Below, piece by piece: positions 1-12,900 of a stretch of DNA of 64,000 bases (positions are counted from its first letter, which is position 1; the number at the start of each line of letters is the position of its first letter). The notes under the pieces are model-generated. The model saw only the letters and a program-made list of their open reading frames with translations, did not search any database and was not told the DNA's origin. The translations under genes were made by a program, and so were the position numbers. This DNA is from Forficula auricularia (Eukaryota > Arthropoda > Insecta > Dermaptera > Forficulidae): positions 10,345,300 through 10,409,299 of the forward strand of contig JALMQS010000187.1 in NCBI GenBank assembly GCA_024734495.1. The letters run 5' to 3'.

Positions 1-541
1 ATTTTAAAAAGTTTCTAAAAAAATTTTCTTTACTTTATTTAGTTGACTATCTTCAAGGAGTTTATCTATCGAGTGCGGAATTTTTTTAAGGATTTAGTTT
101 ATTATACATTTTCTTGTTATGATAAATAAGTGCTTTAAGTTTTTTTTTAATTAGGATTTTCTATCATAATATTATTAATCTTATTACATTAATGGAGCCT
201 ATTAAGAGCGAAATTATTGTCCTATACTCATTTGCTTCGAATTGATAAGAAGTGTTTCTATTGAACTTTCATATCAAATTTTATTTTATTCTGATTACAA
301 ACAAGCTGATTGCAGCTTTTTTTTACCATTCAGTTTATCTCCATCTCTTAATTATTTTTTGTCTTTTACATATATGTATAAGTTTTCTCCATAACTTGAA
401 GAGAAAAGTAAAAATTTTTAAGTTTAGTCTACTCTCTGGATATTTTTGTGATTTGATTTTTTGGGGGGGAATTAATGAGCTGAATTTCGGCGCCAAATTT
501 TGCATTAATAAAGAACACCTTATTTTGTAATTATGCTATTT
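1..541. other. AT-rich intergenic DNA
   Basis: No gene, no family match and no inverted repeat seen. A short open frame at 252-530 has the hydrophobic bias typical of AT-rich noise. Confidence 0.5.
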
Positions 542-545
542 TTAA

Positions 546-1249
546 GGTAGTTGTTTCGCGACAATACTAGCAAAAAGTTAATGCTAGAGTATATAGAACA
601 GACAATAAGGATTCATAGTTCATAAGCCCAAAACTTTTTGCTGTTTATGTACCGATTCTAGCCAATCCCGTGCTCGTTTGACAAATTTGGCACCATTGTA
701 AGAGATTGAATATTTTTATATTAAAATGACAGATAAAATTCATTTTAAATTTCTATAAAAATTGTTTTATTATTTTTTAACAAATGTAATCAACGCCTAC
801 GTTACACCTTATGAAAATTATAATTTTGAAAAAATCTAGCGCATGCATATTTCGCTGGTTAAATAAATGCGCTGTTGCCAAATTGTTTTTAGCCTAAATT
901 TTTTTTATACATTTTTCATTATTTATTCATTATTATCTCAGAAACTGTGTTGTAACTATGAATCAAAATTGTCTTAAAATATGTATTGGTTATTGTTTAA
1001 TGTTGGTTTAGTTTTTTATAACAATGGTAAGAAGAGTTTCTTAATTATAATTAAATATGTATGTCAATTTTCCGATATCCCGTATAGTGCAATGTTAAAA
1101 GAGCCTGAAAAACTCGATTTTTGAAATTTAATATCTCCGGAACTATATTGTTAATAAATTTCGTTTCGCCACCAATCAATGCAGAAGAATAATAATCTGT
1201 ATAAATTTCAAAAAAATCCTAAGAAAACGCATTTGGCAGAACAACTACC
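546..1249. mobile_element. TTAA-family, long subfamily, copy 1 (complete)
   Basis: Flanked by TTAA (542-545, 1250-1253), with ends GGTAGTTGTTTCGCGACAAT and ...TTTGGCAGAACAACTACC. About 0.7 kb and no long frame. TTAA target sites are typical of piggyBac-type transposases, but the end sequence is not a classical piggyBac one. Confidence 0.82.
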
Positions 1250-1253
1250 TTAA

Positions 1254-2126
1254 GAGGAAATTCAAGAGAGTGATCTCAAGGAAAGGACACCCTCATTAAA
1301 TTCCTCTTAAAAATCGACAATTCTGCTACTCACGGCAAGAAAATCTTTTCAATTTACAATATTATATTTGATTGTGTATTTCACTTTAATAATAATTTGA
1401 ATATCTTTGATCTTTCTAATCACTCGATTGAGAACTTGTGATTTATAACCTCTGTTTTTTTTTATTCGAAATGTTTATTTATTTTCAAATAATTACCCAA
1501 CCATCTGCTAGGCAAGTTGACTGCAAGAAAGAACATGCTGTCAATACAAAGGAAACGTTCCAGTTTCCTTCTGATCGCAAATCATTTGTTCACTTCAATC
1601 TTTTCTTTTATTTATCGAATTGAAATATATATTACTCGCTACATTTGAAAGGCACCCGCCGAGCTGAGTATTGAATTCACTCGAAAATTTTCAATATTTT
1701 TTTCTTATTTGTGTTTAGAAATGTCTGAAACTTGGAGAAATGCCATTCAGTCCGTTTGTGTATGTGTGTAAATTTCAATACCCAAAGAGAGGTTGTCTAA
1801 AATATGTTCTGCTACCATAATGTGTGTTTTTCCACAACGAAAACCCATTCAACTTCTGGATTAAAAAAATGCAGAAAAAATGAATAGTTAAATAGCTCTT
1901 CAACGCTTCTAGCCAATGAGCTGAATTTGACAACCAAGTTTTTATAAATAAATCACTTGTTTGTTCCAAATTTCAGCTTTAAGCTAATCGCAATCGTTCT
2001 TTTTAGAGTTATATAAAAAAAACAATACGGGCCCTATTAGTTTCGCTAGAATGTCTCTCTGACAGTCCGAGTAATGTACTATAGCTTGTAAACTTAAAAC
2101 TATTAAAAAATTTCCTCACTCGGAGA
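1254..2126. other. Intergenic DNA with a foldback fragment
   Basis: Right after the TTAA element, 1258-1346 is a piece of the AGTAGCAGA foldback family (GACACCCTCATTAAATTCCT, ATTCTGCTACTCACGGC). The rest holds nothing recognised. Confidence 0.5.
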
Positions 2127-2940
2127 GAATTATCAACGATAAATAAGAACGAATTTCATATTTCTAGTATTTTGGAAGATATTTAGTTAGGGAACCCTCA
2201 ATATGCAGTCCGACTCGCACTTAGCCGGCTTATTTAAGTTCATATCATTGACTTTTACACGTATTTAGTTTTCTCTGTATTTTAAGGTAGTTCTTTCACA
2301 AATGCAAAAATCCAAGAAGTCTTCGAAACTTGGAATATAAGTCATTAAAGGCATAATAAACACACTGTTAAAATTTGAAGACTATTTATCACACCATACA
2401 TGAAATAATTGCAATTAAAAATATTTTTTTACATTTGGCAGATTGGGAAAGGGTGGGAAAATTATAATTATTTTATTTTTTTTCATTGAAGGACTTTCCC
2501 CATCTTGATGAAAAACTAATATTTGTTAGAATAATATATTCGGAGGAACTTAAAAAAAAAAAATTGAAATTATTTACCTCGTAGTTTTGATAAAAAATAA
2601 AAATAAAACATATTTGGGAGATTATTTTTAGTGAAGGGGATATAAGATCAATGGCTTGGAAACGATCCATTCATAAAGAGGATATAGTAGTGTGAAAAGT
2701 ACAGTCACGTTAAAAAACATAACCTAAAATTTTAGCACAGGTCATATGTATAGAATGGTTACGAGGCTAAAACTTTTTGTGTGGATTGTCACGAAAGAAC
2801 TACCTTAATACAAATTGAAGGAAAAAGCAAAAAATTTTTTATGACTCATTCTTCTTATCAACGAAAAATAAGAACGAATTTTATATTTCAAGTATTTTGA
2901 AAGATATAAGGTTGGAACCCTGAATGCGCTGTCCGACTCT
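2127..2940. repeat. Direct repeat of about 95 bases on both sides of a TTAA element
   Basis: AATAAGAACGAATTT.ATATTT to GTCCGACTC occurs at 2127-2218 and 2850-2941. A third, weaker copy lies at 8183-8256. Confidence 0.65.
2286..2804. mobile_element. TTAA-family, short subfamily, copy 1
   Basis: TTAA on both sides. Ends GGTAGTTCTTTCACAAATGC and ...TGTCACGAAAGAACTACC. About 0.52 kb. Only the outer dozen bases resemble the long subfamily. Confidence 0.82.
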
Positions 2941-2941
2941 T

Positions 2942-4087
2942 TGAAAATTTTTTTACCTCGATTGGTTATATGTAATGAGGTGTTATTTCTCACAAAAGTT
3001 GTTATTAATAAACTGCACCTTAGAGCCAAATTTCAGCTTTATAAACGTTCGCAGTCAAAAATTGGCAAAATTACTAAAATTTGAGGACATCGTAGGTACA
3101 TAGTCTTGAAAAAGTTTAACTTTTCCCTTCATATAAATTTGTTTTAAGCAGTGATTTTCAAACTGTGTGTAAATAAATAGGGGTGTAAAGATAAAAGTAT
3201 TCAAAGCGGAAACGATTTGAATAATCTGGAATTGATTAAACAGAAGTGGAAATACGGGATGTGAATTCAGGATATACGGGTGCTGAGTGTCCAGACGTTT
3301 TTTTGAATAACAAAAGTCTGATGCTAATTTCGTCCGACTTTTCCTCTCACTCACAAGTTATTTTAGAACAACTCTTGCAATGAAATATGTAGTCTCGTAC
3401 ATAAAGAAATCATTGTATTCACAGATAAATTTAACTAAAATAATATTTCTTTTAAACACTTTCTGTATATTTATGTTTATTGAATGAACAATTTGGGTTA
3501 TAATATAAAATTTTAATATATATATTGTTTATATTTATTTTCAATAATCTTATAAAAACTCATTTTCAAACATATATTTTATTTTAAATAATTAACCAGA
3601 AGATTTGAGTATCTTTTTTTTGAAAAATAGATGGGTTCTTTTCAAAAATACAACTCATGGTATAAATCAAATATATCAAGAAAGAATTTAAATTTTAAGG
3701 TCAATTGATTCACCCTATGGAGTTTAAGTTAACACATATCAAATAAGGTGTAATTTATGGCATCCTTCCTGCTATTCTTTCAAACCGACGTTTCGGAGGA
3801 TTTTTCCTCCTTCTTCAGGGTTTCAAAGGGTCAATGAATGAAACAAATAACACGTTTGCCTTCTGCTCTCCACAGTAGTGTTCAAAGGAGAGAAGAAGGA
3901 ACATTTTATTTGTATTCATTGCATTGCTCGAGGGTGTCGTTTCGTTCGGTTTGAAGAAAGGACAATGTAAAAATCACCTTATTCTGCTTATGTGTTAGTT
4001 TGTTTCACTCACTACCCCTGGGCTGCCTTCCATTAGGCCTTCAATTGAAAATTTCTACCAGATCCGTCTCTCTCCTGAAAAATTTCG
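2942..4087. other. Intergenic DNA with one hairpin motif
   Basis: Nothing coding. At 3784-3822 (- strand) lies the motif CTGAAGA, A, GGAGG-loop-CCTCC, GAAACGTC. TTTGAAGAAAGGACAATG near 3950 is not assigned. Confidence 0.5.
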
Positions 4088-4609
4088 TTGCAAAAAAATA
4101 TTTAATTATAATTAATAAACTCTTCTTACTAATGTTATAAAAAACTAAACCAACATTAAACAATAACTAATACATTTTTTAAGAAAATTTTAATTCATAG
4201 TTACAACACAGTTTCTGAGATAATAATGAATAAATAATGAAAATGTATAATGAAAAATTTACACTAAAAACAAGCTGGCAACAACGCATTTATTTAATCT
4301 AAAAAGTGGGTTAACTTTAGTACTTTTTTGACGTTTTTCGCTTCAGCCATTGTCGCAACAGCTTTCAATCGCTTATTAAGAACTTTTTGTTTTATAAATC
4401 TCCTTTATAATGTACTTTATCTGAAATTTCTATGATAAAATATATACAAGCTCGGACAGTGTTGCCAGATTTGTCAAACGAGCACGGAATTGGCTAGTAG
4501 TGGTACATAAACAGCAAAAAGTTTTGGGCTTATGAATTATGAATCCATATTGTCTGTTCTATATACTCTAGCATTAACTTTTTGCTAGTATTGTCGCGAA
4601 ACAACTACC
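4088..4609. mobile_element. TTAA-family, long subfamily, 5'-truncated copy
   Basis: Keeps the end ...TTGTCGCGAAACAACTACC with TTAA at 4610-4613. The opposite end is missing near 4088. It contains the shared block AGCTTTCAATCGCTTATTAA. Confidence 0.75.
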
Positions 4610-4613
4610 TTAA

Positions 4614-5402
4614 ATTGTAGGGTTTCTAGAGGTTTATAACTTCCTATTCATATAGACGGAAAAATCACATTGTCATAAGGGGATCTATCGAACAGTCGAG
4701 CTGAAATTTGGTATACAAGTGGTGCTGAATTGTCTGTATTTCCAATAACTGATTAGTTTTTGAACTTTCTAGATTCAGAATCTACGAAAATTCGAACTAT
4801 TATCTAGGGAGCAATTTTAATTAGTGAGTTGAAATTTTGAATTATAATTTGTATACTGCATTTTTATGCCAAGTTTTAGCTTTCTAACTAAATCCGTTTT
4901 TCGACTTTCCATACGATTGATTTGACCCTATGCAAGAGAGTTTGTTTCAGATATATGGGAATCTCACTCTCGCTCCTCACTTTGTGTTTTAATTAGCTTA
5001 ATTATTTTATTTTGATTCCAAATTAAGATTTTATCCAGCTTTGAGACCTAGGGAAAGAATTATTTTATTGAGAAAATGTCGATTTTTACAAGGTTCCATA
5101 GGGAAATGCATTATTTTCCAAAATTTTGTCGATAGCGTACCAAACTTAATTTTTTTTTTCAATTTTTTTCTTAATAAAGTCACTGTTTTATTTACATAAA
5201 TAATGAAGTGTTGTCGAGATGAATCATCCGTTTCAATTATAGCACAATTCAAAATAAAATCTCTATAATTAACATGCTTTCGCTATTGGTTTAAGTATCA
5301 CTAGCTAATTGAAGATTTCTAGAGACGTAAACACTCTTTTTAAATACAACCTGCAAAGGTTAACAATTCAAAAAAATTATTTTCTTTTTCAGTGAAACTT
5401 GT
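4614..5402. other. Intergenic DNA, nothing recognised
   Basis: AT-rich sequence without gene or repeat match inside this window. Confidence 0.4.
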
Positions 5403-5406
5403 TTAA

Positions 5407-5844
5407 GGTAGTTCTTTCACAAATGCAAAAATTCAAGAAGTCTTCGAAACTTGGAATATAAGTCATTAAAAGTCATAATAAACACACTGTTAAAAATTTG
5501 AAGACCATTTACCACACCAAACATTAAATAATTGTAATTAAAAATGAAATTTATTTCATATGGTAGATTGGGAAAATGAGCATTATTTTTTTTTTCATTG
5601 AATGACTTTCACGATCTTGATGAAAAACTAATATTTGTTAGGATAATACATATTTGGGCGATTATTTTTAGTGGAGGGGATATAATATCAATGGCTTGGA
5701 GACGATCCATTCATAAAGAGAATTTAGTAGTGTAAAAAGTACAGTCACGTTAAAAAACATAACCTAAAATTTTAGCACAGTTCATATTTATAGAGTGGTT
5801 ACGAGGCTAAAACTTGTTGTGTGCATTGTCGCGAAAGAACCTCC
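5407..5844. mobile_element. TTAA-family, short subfamily, copy 2
   Basis: TTAA 5403-5406 and 5845-5848. About 80 bases shorter than copy 1 through an internal deletion around 5640. Confidence 0.82.
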
Positions 5845-5848
5845 TTAA

Positions 5849-7298
5849 TTCTCGAATTACTAAGATAAGTCTGAGATTTATAAAAATTCTGCAAACATGC
5901 ACTTTTTTAATGATAAGACAAATAAACAGATCATTCAGATTACGATTCTAAGATAGAGAAGCAGATCGATCTATCAAACATAACAATTCCAATAACTTAT
6001 CAGTACTCTCTGCAGGCTAAGCTCGCAGGGCGGTCGGAGTTTTGAGTTCGCTCGAAATTTTTTTTTTTATATTCGTGTTTTTTTTTTTTACATTCGTGTT
6101 TTTTGTTTTCCTGTTAGAAATGTGTGAAATGAAGAACAAATCATTTTCAAGGGCTATTTTTTTTCTGACTGGATTTCGATACCATAGAATGGATTCTTGT
6201 AGAAAGTTCTTTCTGGTTTGTGCTGATTTTTTTTTTTTTTATTTTGTTTCTTCAAAACGAGTACAGTTTTGACTAGAGTTTGAGCTTTCGAGGACCAATT
6301 TTCTGGTTGAAATATCGGAAAATGGTGACCACTCAAACGATAATAGATAATGAGCGGAAATTGGACATATTTATGCCAAGAGCATTTCTGGGTCAGACCT
6401 GACCTATCTACTGGCAAAAACATTGTCATATCACCTGAATTTGCGGAAAGCATATTATCTGAAAAAGTTTTCACTTTTTTCTCCCCAGTTCTATTTGAAA
6501 AATCTTTTCTTTCTATCGTTTATTTCTTTTTATTTATGTGACTATTTTTATTTAGTTGTTTCTCGAATCGGATATTATCTCAAGGCCTATCAGTGAAATT
6601 GTCATTCAGGTAGTGAGCAGCCCACGTGAGGAAGTCATTTCCCGGTGCGTCATTCTCATTCCGCCCATGAATTGGACTCAACCGCTTCAGAGAAAATTCC
6701 TCATTTAAAACTACAGCCCTTCATATTGAAAATGCAAATATTTTGACTCTAAAATTAACTTGTTACAAACTTCCGTTGCAGCATTATCGTTTATATCGCT
6801 ATATCCATACAAACAGATAGAAAGAATTATGCTATAATTATCATGATTTTTTTATATAATTATTATTATTATCATGATTTTTCTCCTACCTTGAGACATT
6901 CTATTACATACAAAAAAAAAAATGTTCCATTTTTTCGTCCACGATTTTTCCACACCGTTGCACCGATTGAAATGAAATTGAAAACATACTATTATTTTAA
7001 CAAAATGAAGCGCTGATTAGTTTTTGATACATATCAGCCAACAAACATTAGTACTTTACTTTTTTAGTTTTTTTCTAAATATTTTGAAAATGACATAACC
7101 AATTTTGATGAAATTTAATATCCTAATTAAGTACCTTGAGGACCACAAAAAAGGTCATATAAAGTTTTTTGTAAAATTATATTTTAAAGTACTTTACCCT
7201 AGAATAAGATAGTATCAATACATTGGATAAAGTTTAGCAACGATTCGTTGCAGTTTATTTTTTAAATAATTAACCCGAAGATCATGATTTACTCTATT
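5849..7298. other. Intergenic DNA, low complexity
   Basis: T-rich tracts at 6058-6110 and 6228-6242 create short frames at 6042-6541 on both strands. The phrase GAGTTCGCTCGAAATTTTTT near 6045 echoes 1675. No gene seen. Confidence 0.4.
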
Positions 7299-7862
7299 AA
7301 ATTGAAAGTTTCTTTTTACCGAGAGTAGCAGAATTTTTATAAATTAAAGGAGACAATAAAAGAGTGTGTTTTCTTCTGGAATAATAAATTTTTTATAATT
7401 AATAGAGATTGTGGTGTTGGTGCAAGGTGAAACATCTCTAATAAAGATAAAAGTAAATAAATATATGAAATATTCATTTACTATGAGTTAAGATTTCTAG
7501 AGTTACTTGTTTCACATTAAAATTAAAAAAATTGAAAAAAAAATTTACCTCTTTTATTTTTTTAATTTTAATGTGAAACAAGTGACCTAGAAATCTTAAC
7601 TCATAGTAAATGAATATTTATTTACTTTTATCTTTATAAATTTTTTAATTTAGGTATTTATAACGATTAGTTTCTAGGGCTTTCTTCTTCATTAGTCTAT
7701 TACAATTGATTCACAGGAATTGATGTGTGAAGACTTTCACATCAATTGTAATAGGCTGATGAAGACTGCAAAGCCTTCGAAATTAATCCTTATAAATAAA
7801 ATAAAACAATGTATTATTACAACAGAAGACACACTCTTTTATTGTCTCCTTCAACTTATTGT
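7299..7862. repeat. Foldback element, AGTAGCAGA family, with a nested second foldback
   Basis: Outer arms: GAGAGTAGCAGAATTTTTAT...GAGACAATAAAAGAGTG near 7320 and its complement ending at 7860. A hairpin motif pair sits near 7668-7700 and 7756-7785. At 7410-7640 a different foldback (GGTGCAAGGTGAAAC; TTTCACATTAAAATTAAAAA and complement) interrupts it. Confidence 0.75.
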
Positions 7863-7932
7863 AATCATTTTCCCCGAAATCAAAAATCTTAATTAAAACA
7901 TTATTTTGGGGAGGCCGAATTTTATTTAAGGT

Positions 7933-7935
<3 letters not shown>

Positions 7936-7985
<50 letters not shown>
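7936..7985. repeat. TA microsatellite
   Basis: About 25 uninterrupted TA units. Other runs: 19519-19550 and 54593-54626, each touching a Helitron-like end. Confidence 0.95.
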
Positions 7986-7987
<2 letters not shown>

Positions 7988-8358
7988 TGAGAAATAAGCT
8001 ATATTCTCTAAATATCTTTTTAAGTAGAATTATGATTAGTTATTTTTAAATTTATTTCGATTTAAAAAGACGATATGAGAGCCCTAAAGTGGCCATTTTT
8101 AGGTGATTTTGTATATGTTGGTGTTTAAAAATGGCTTAACTTAAAATTATTTAAAAATTACATTCATTCCCACGGTCTCTCCTTATTAACGACAAATAAG
8201 AACAAACTTGATATTTCAACTACTATTTTAGAAGCTATACGGTATGGAACTATGTGTTTGTTATAATGTATGTCTGGCTTATTAAATTGCTTGTTAGACA
8301 AACCCACGAAAACAAAGACATTTTGAAAAAATAATTAATATCTCGTAAAATGTATATA

Positions 8359-8743
8359 CAGGGTGTTTCAGGAGGAATAATAAATATTTCAGGAGGTGGT
8401 AGTATAGACGAATTGCAATAAAAAATGCCATATAACATGTGTCCAATTTTTATTGAGTACAGAGATATAGCTGTTAGAGTACAGTAGACTTGGCCAACAA
8501 ATCCCAATGTAAACTAAAAAGCACAACTTCACAACTTGAACATCAACACTCTACTGCTGACATTCGATAAATACGCCTATAGCATCCCATAGCAACCGTT
8601 GTACCAAGACACGAAAAGATTTTGAACTCATCTGTATCACTGTACTCAATAAAAATTGGACACATGTTATATGGCATTTTTTATTGCAATTCGTCTATCC
8701 TACCACCTCCTAAAATATTTACTATTCCTCCTGAAACACCCTG
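8359..8743. mobile_element. CAGGGTGTTTC-family MITE, copy 1
   Basis: TA-flanked, with inverted ends of about 110 bases starting CAGGGTGTTTCAGGAGG and containing GCCATATAACATGTGTCC. A short unique centre joins the arms. Overlapping short frames on both strands only reflect the palindrome. Confidence 0.85.
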
Positions 8744-8769
8744 TATATATTTTAGATGTTTACTGAATA

Positions 8770-9500
8770 AGGTCAGGTGGGGTAACTGGGGCCGGGGGCA
8801 ACTGGGCCAGGGGTCCTGTAACGTAGTTATGTTCTTACCTAGTTGCCTTACCCAGTTCCTTGAAAATATTGAGATTTAAGTAAGTACTTAATTAAGGCTT
8901 TCTTAAGCATAGGGAACTTATTTAACTTTATTTCAATGGGTAAAATGAAATTATTTTGTTTAGTTGTTTGATTTATGATACTTTTTTGTATTTTCTGTAA
9001 TAAAAATCGATTTTAAAAATTATACTTGAATACTTAAACTAATCTACCTTAAAAAATTCAATAGAATAAAAAAAAATAGAGGTCTTGGTGCAACTGGGCC
9101 AGCCTAGTCAGGGCCCAATTACCCCGAATCGCTTACATCTTTGATTATTTTTAATCCATATACAAATGAGACTAATTCTACCTACGGCCAGGGCCTTGAG
9201 GGATAGGGGAACATGTCCAACTGCTCAAAACATGTTAAAAATTAAAAAACAGCAAATAGGCTGGGCTGGTCCAATTACCCCACAACGCGTTTAACTGGGC
9301 CAACCGCAAAACTTTACATTCAACTTAAGATAATTCCAAAATTTTGAATAATCAAAAGTTGAAAGTATCATGATTATTTGAAGAAAATTTCATCTTTCAA
9401 TTAATATAGTCACGAGATCTATAAATTGTGAGGAAGGAAAAATATGGAGTACTATCCTTGGGAAAACAAAAGAAGCTGGCCCAGTTACCCCACCTGACCT
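8770..9500. mobile_element. TA-flanked DNA transposon, nonautonomous
   Basis: Ends are AGGTCAGGTGGGGTAACTGG and the complement, next to TA. Internal phrases such as CAACTGGGCCAG and CCCAATTACCCCGA repeat the terminal theme. The layout is like the pogo-like element at 34082. No transposase is readable. Confidence 0.75.
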
Positions 9501-9780
9501 TAATTATTTTATGCTGTCCTTCGAGTCATAATTTCTCTCAATTTTTTATCACTAAAGCCTTTTTTTTTAATTTTGTAATATTAAGCAAAAACAATTTTTT
9601 CATTCACGATTACAATATACTTTGTAGGATAAAGTAAAAAAAAATTAATCTATTATGTTCCTTCAGAATTAAATCTAAAATAAATTGATCATTTTATATT
9701 GAACTGTCCTCCCTTTTCAAACTAGCATCGGAATGTTCATCTCTTTATAATTCAATTAAAATCAATTTTTGTTTTTTTAG

Positions 9781-9967
9781 TGGTGGGAGGGCCAGGCAAT
9801 GGAGATCCAACTGAAAAACAACCACTTTTCGAGAGGACTGGTCCTATCATTGAACCTGTTCGGCTCACACCCGCTTGGGAGGAGACCAATCTGCCGAATG
9901 ACGAACTTAACTTTAAAGGGGTGACCATGGAACGAGCACGACTGGAAATGAACCCACCTCGAGATAG
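9781..9967 (+). CDS. ENT exon 1 (first visible), cytosolic N-terminus
   Basis: The acceptor follows a T-rich tract ending in TTTTTTTAG; the donor is AG|GTATTT. Translation from the second base gives VGGPGNGDPTEKQPLFERTG and onwards to PPRDR, with a split AG|G arginine codon completed by the next exon. The segment is polar and carries no membrane segment. An exon that begins with TG suggests a start codon split across an intron. Confidence 0.85.
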
Positions 9968-12900
9968 GTATTTTACAGATATACTAATTAATTAAAAATT
10001 AAATATACCACTTATATATTACAAAACCAATAATTTAAATCATCAGAGATCAATTAGATTATGAGAGTTTAAGTTGCCGATAGAAATAGATAAATAAATC
10101 ACAAGAGGATGTCATCTATTAGATCCGAGTTGGAATGATTATTTTTAATTATAGTCAGAAGGGGTTAAAATAAGAGACGTGCAGCTTTTATTTGTTTCTT
10201 TTTTTATTTATTAACTCCCGCTAACGTTTCGGCTATTGGCTGTAGCCATTTTCAGAGCTAAACAATGACAAACAATATTAACAATATTAAATCGGCCTTG
10301 TCCGAGTACATCAATCAATTATAATTTTGTTTTTCTACTCACCAATAGCCGAAACGTTAGCGGGAGTTCATAAATAAAAAAAGAAACAAATAAAAGCTGC
10401 ACGTCTCTTATTTTAACCCCTTCATAAATTAATACAACTATAAAGAATTCCTAAAAAAATATATAGTCAGAAGGGTTGTTTACAATGCCAGAGGGATTCT
10501 CCTCACAGGGTAGCCATTTGGCCCGGATTGCTATTATTGATACTTGGGAGTTAAAAAACAACCCTTCTGACATAATTAAAAATAGTCCATTCCATCTCGG
10601 ATCTAATAGATGACACCCTCTTGTGATCTTCTTAATCAATTAATTTGAAATACTAATCAATTTTAGATTATACATTGAAGCATACCACAAGAATATACCA
10701 GTAGGGTCTCCCACTAGCAACCTAATTTTAAATTGCTCACCATTTCGAAAATGTTAACCCCGTCAGCTATAATTTACAATTATCATCTAGGCCAGGAATC
10801 GGCAAACTGTGCCTAGCAAGCCTTATTATGGCTTCCTGTCTACTTCTCATACATGGAGCTCTGGAGTAAAATAGAAAATAATAAACACTATCATTACATG
10901 AAGTAATTGAACCTCGAAAGTTTACTATATTACATGTATAAAAATTTTTGAAAAAAAATTGTATTTGGTGTTCTCATTATCTTTGAGTATGAACAATCGT
11001 TTTCTAAGAAAAATATATTTTTAAATGTAATTTGAGCAGCTAAATTATTGATAATTTATTTATTTATTTATTTTATTTATTTTAAACGCAATCAGCTTTA
11101 TACTACATATGAATTAGTAACAAAAAACAAAAGAAAACATATATATATATATTTATATATATATATGTATATATATATATAACAATGCAGATCAGATATA
11201 TATATAACAATGCAGATCAGGATAATAGGTTAGCACTATGAGTCCACTTCTCAGGGGTGAAAAACCCTCCTGACATTCCTCACGAACGATTGATAGTCAC
11301 CACCAAAAAAGTTTATATTTGCACAATTGTCATTAACTAGATCAGCTATGCGATCAATAGGCCCATTGCGGACGTAGCTCTTCGTGGATCTTTTACAGTC
11401 GAGTAGTCTATTGAGTCTAAGGCCTGGTCGAGGACATGTAAAATGGAACTGCTCCAGCAGCTCGGGGGCATCAATAAGACCATTAATAATTTTGTAGAAG
11501 AAGGACAGGTCAGTTACTTGTCTGCGAGCGATAAGGCTTTTGATATCAAGTTGTTCGTAGACATCATTTGTACTTTTGTCTTGAAAGCTAGTCCTTCTGA
11601 TATAATTACAGAAAATACGCTGCACTTTCTCCAACCTGTTGATATGCAAGTCGAAATAGGGTGCCCAGATGACAGAATTGTATTCCAAAATAGGTCTGAC
11701 AAGAGTTTTGAACAAAACACTGAGCGTGTGTGGAGTGAATTCCTTCCCAGATCTGATGACGACACCCAGCATACGACGAGCCCTCAAGATGATACTGTCA
11801 ATGTGTTCCCTAAAGTCAAGCTTACTATCAATGACCACTCCAAGATCCTTCGTCGAGGCAACCACTCGCAGCTGCTGCTCACCCAATGAATATGAGACTG
11901 GAAATTTCTTGTGTGATCGTGAGAAGGACATGACGAGGCATTTTTCTATGTTAAGTCTGAGCTTGTTATTTTGACACCATTTCTTCAGCTCGTCTATGTC
12001 GTGCTGAAGGAGGCAATGTCATCGATGCCCCTAACACTTCTAAATATTTTCAAGTCGTCAGCGTAAAGAAGAAATTCGGAGAGAAATCCACAACCAATAT
12101 CATTGACAAAGACATCAAAAAGCACAGGACCAAGATGAGACCCTTGGGGAACACCAGACATTACCTCATATTCCTCAGAGGTGTGCCCATTAACTCTGAC
12201 CTGTAGAAACCTACCTAAGAGGTAGGATCGGAGCCATTCTAATGCGTTGCCTCTAACGCCATACCCTTTCAATTTGTCGATTAGTAAGTGATGGTCAACC
12301 AAATCAAATGCCTTGCTGAAGTCGGTATATAATGTGTGCACTTCATGGCCCTGGTTTAAAGACTTCAAGATAAAGTTGACATAGCTAAGTAGGTTGGTAG
12401 CTGTGGATTTTCCGCTCAGGAAACCATGTTGTTTGGTAGATATTATGTTACGAAAGGCGAAAGAGACTTGTGGCAAGACAATTTTTTCGAATAGCTTTGC
12501 AAGAGAAGATTGAATACATATTGGGCGATAATTGGTGACCTCTGATTTCGAACCTGCCTTGTGTATTGGGCTGACGTAAGATAACTTCCATGAGGACGGG
12601 AAGATTCCGGACTGAAGCGACTTAATAAATATGTGAGTAATAGGTTCACATAATCCCACAGCACAGTTTTTAAGGAAAAGATTTGGCAATCCGTCTGGCC
12701 CTGCACCCTTATTACCGTCTAAGCTTGATAGACACTTAAAAACATCATCAAATCTGGTTTCAAACTCTGAGAGATTAGCATCTTGTTGTTCAGTGTTCTG
12801 CTCTTGGCATTGTGGGCTATCCTCAGTTGAATTGGAGTCATAAGTACTTTTGAAAAATGATCCAAAGAGGTTGCTGACATCGGCACCATTGGTGGCTGAT

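Noticed and set aside
6042..6541. Overlapping frames of 63-106 codons on both strands
   Set aside because: They depend on poly-T tracts, have biased composition and no recognisable motif or splice context.
8250..8879. Paired frames sharing [20 protein letters not shown] on opposite strands
   Set aside because: The shared peptide is the translation of the MITE's inverted arms, repeated at 36010 and 43000, not a protein family.
11443..11974. Two + strand open frames of 100-148 codons
   Set aside because: They are antisense to the reverse transcriptase coding sequence and show no family features.
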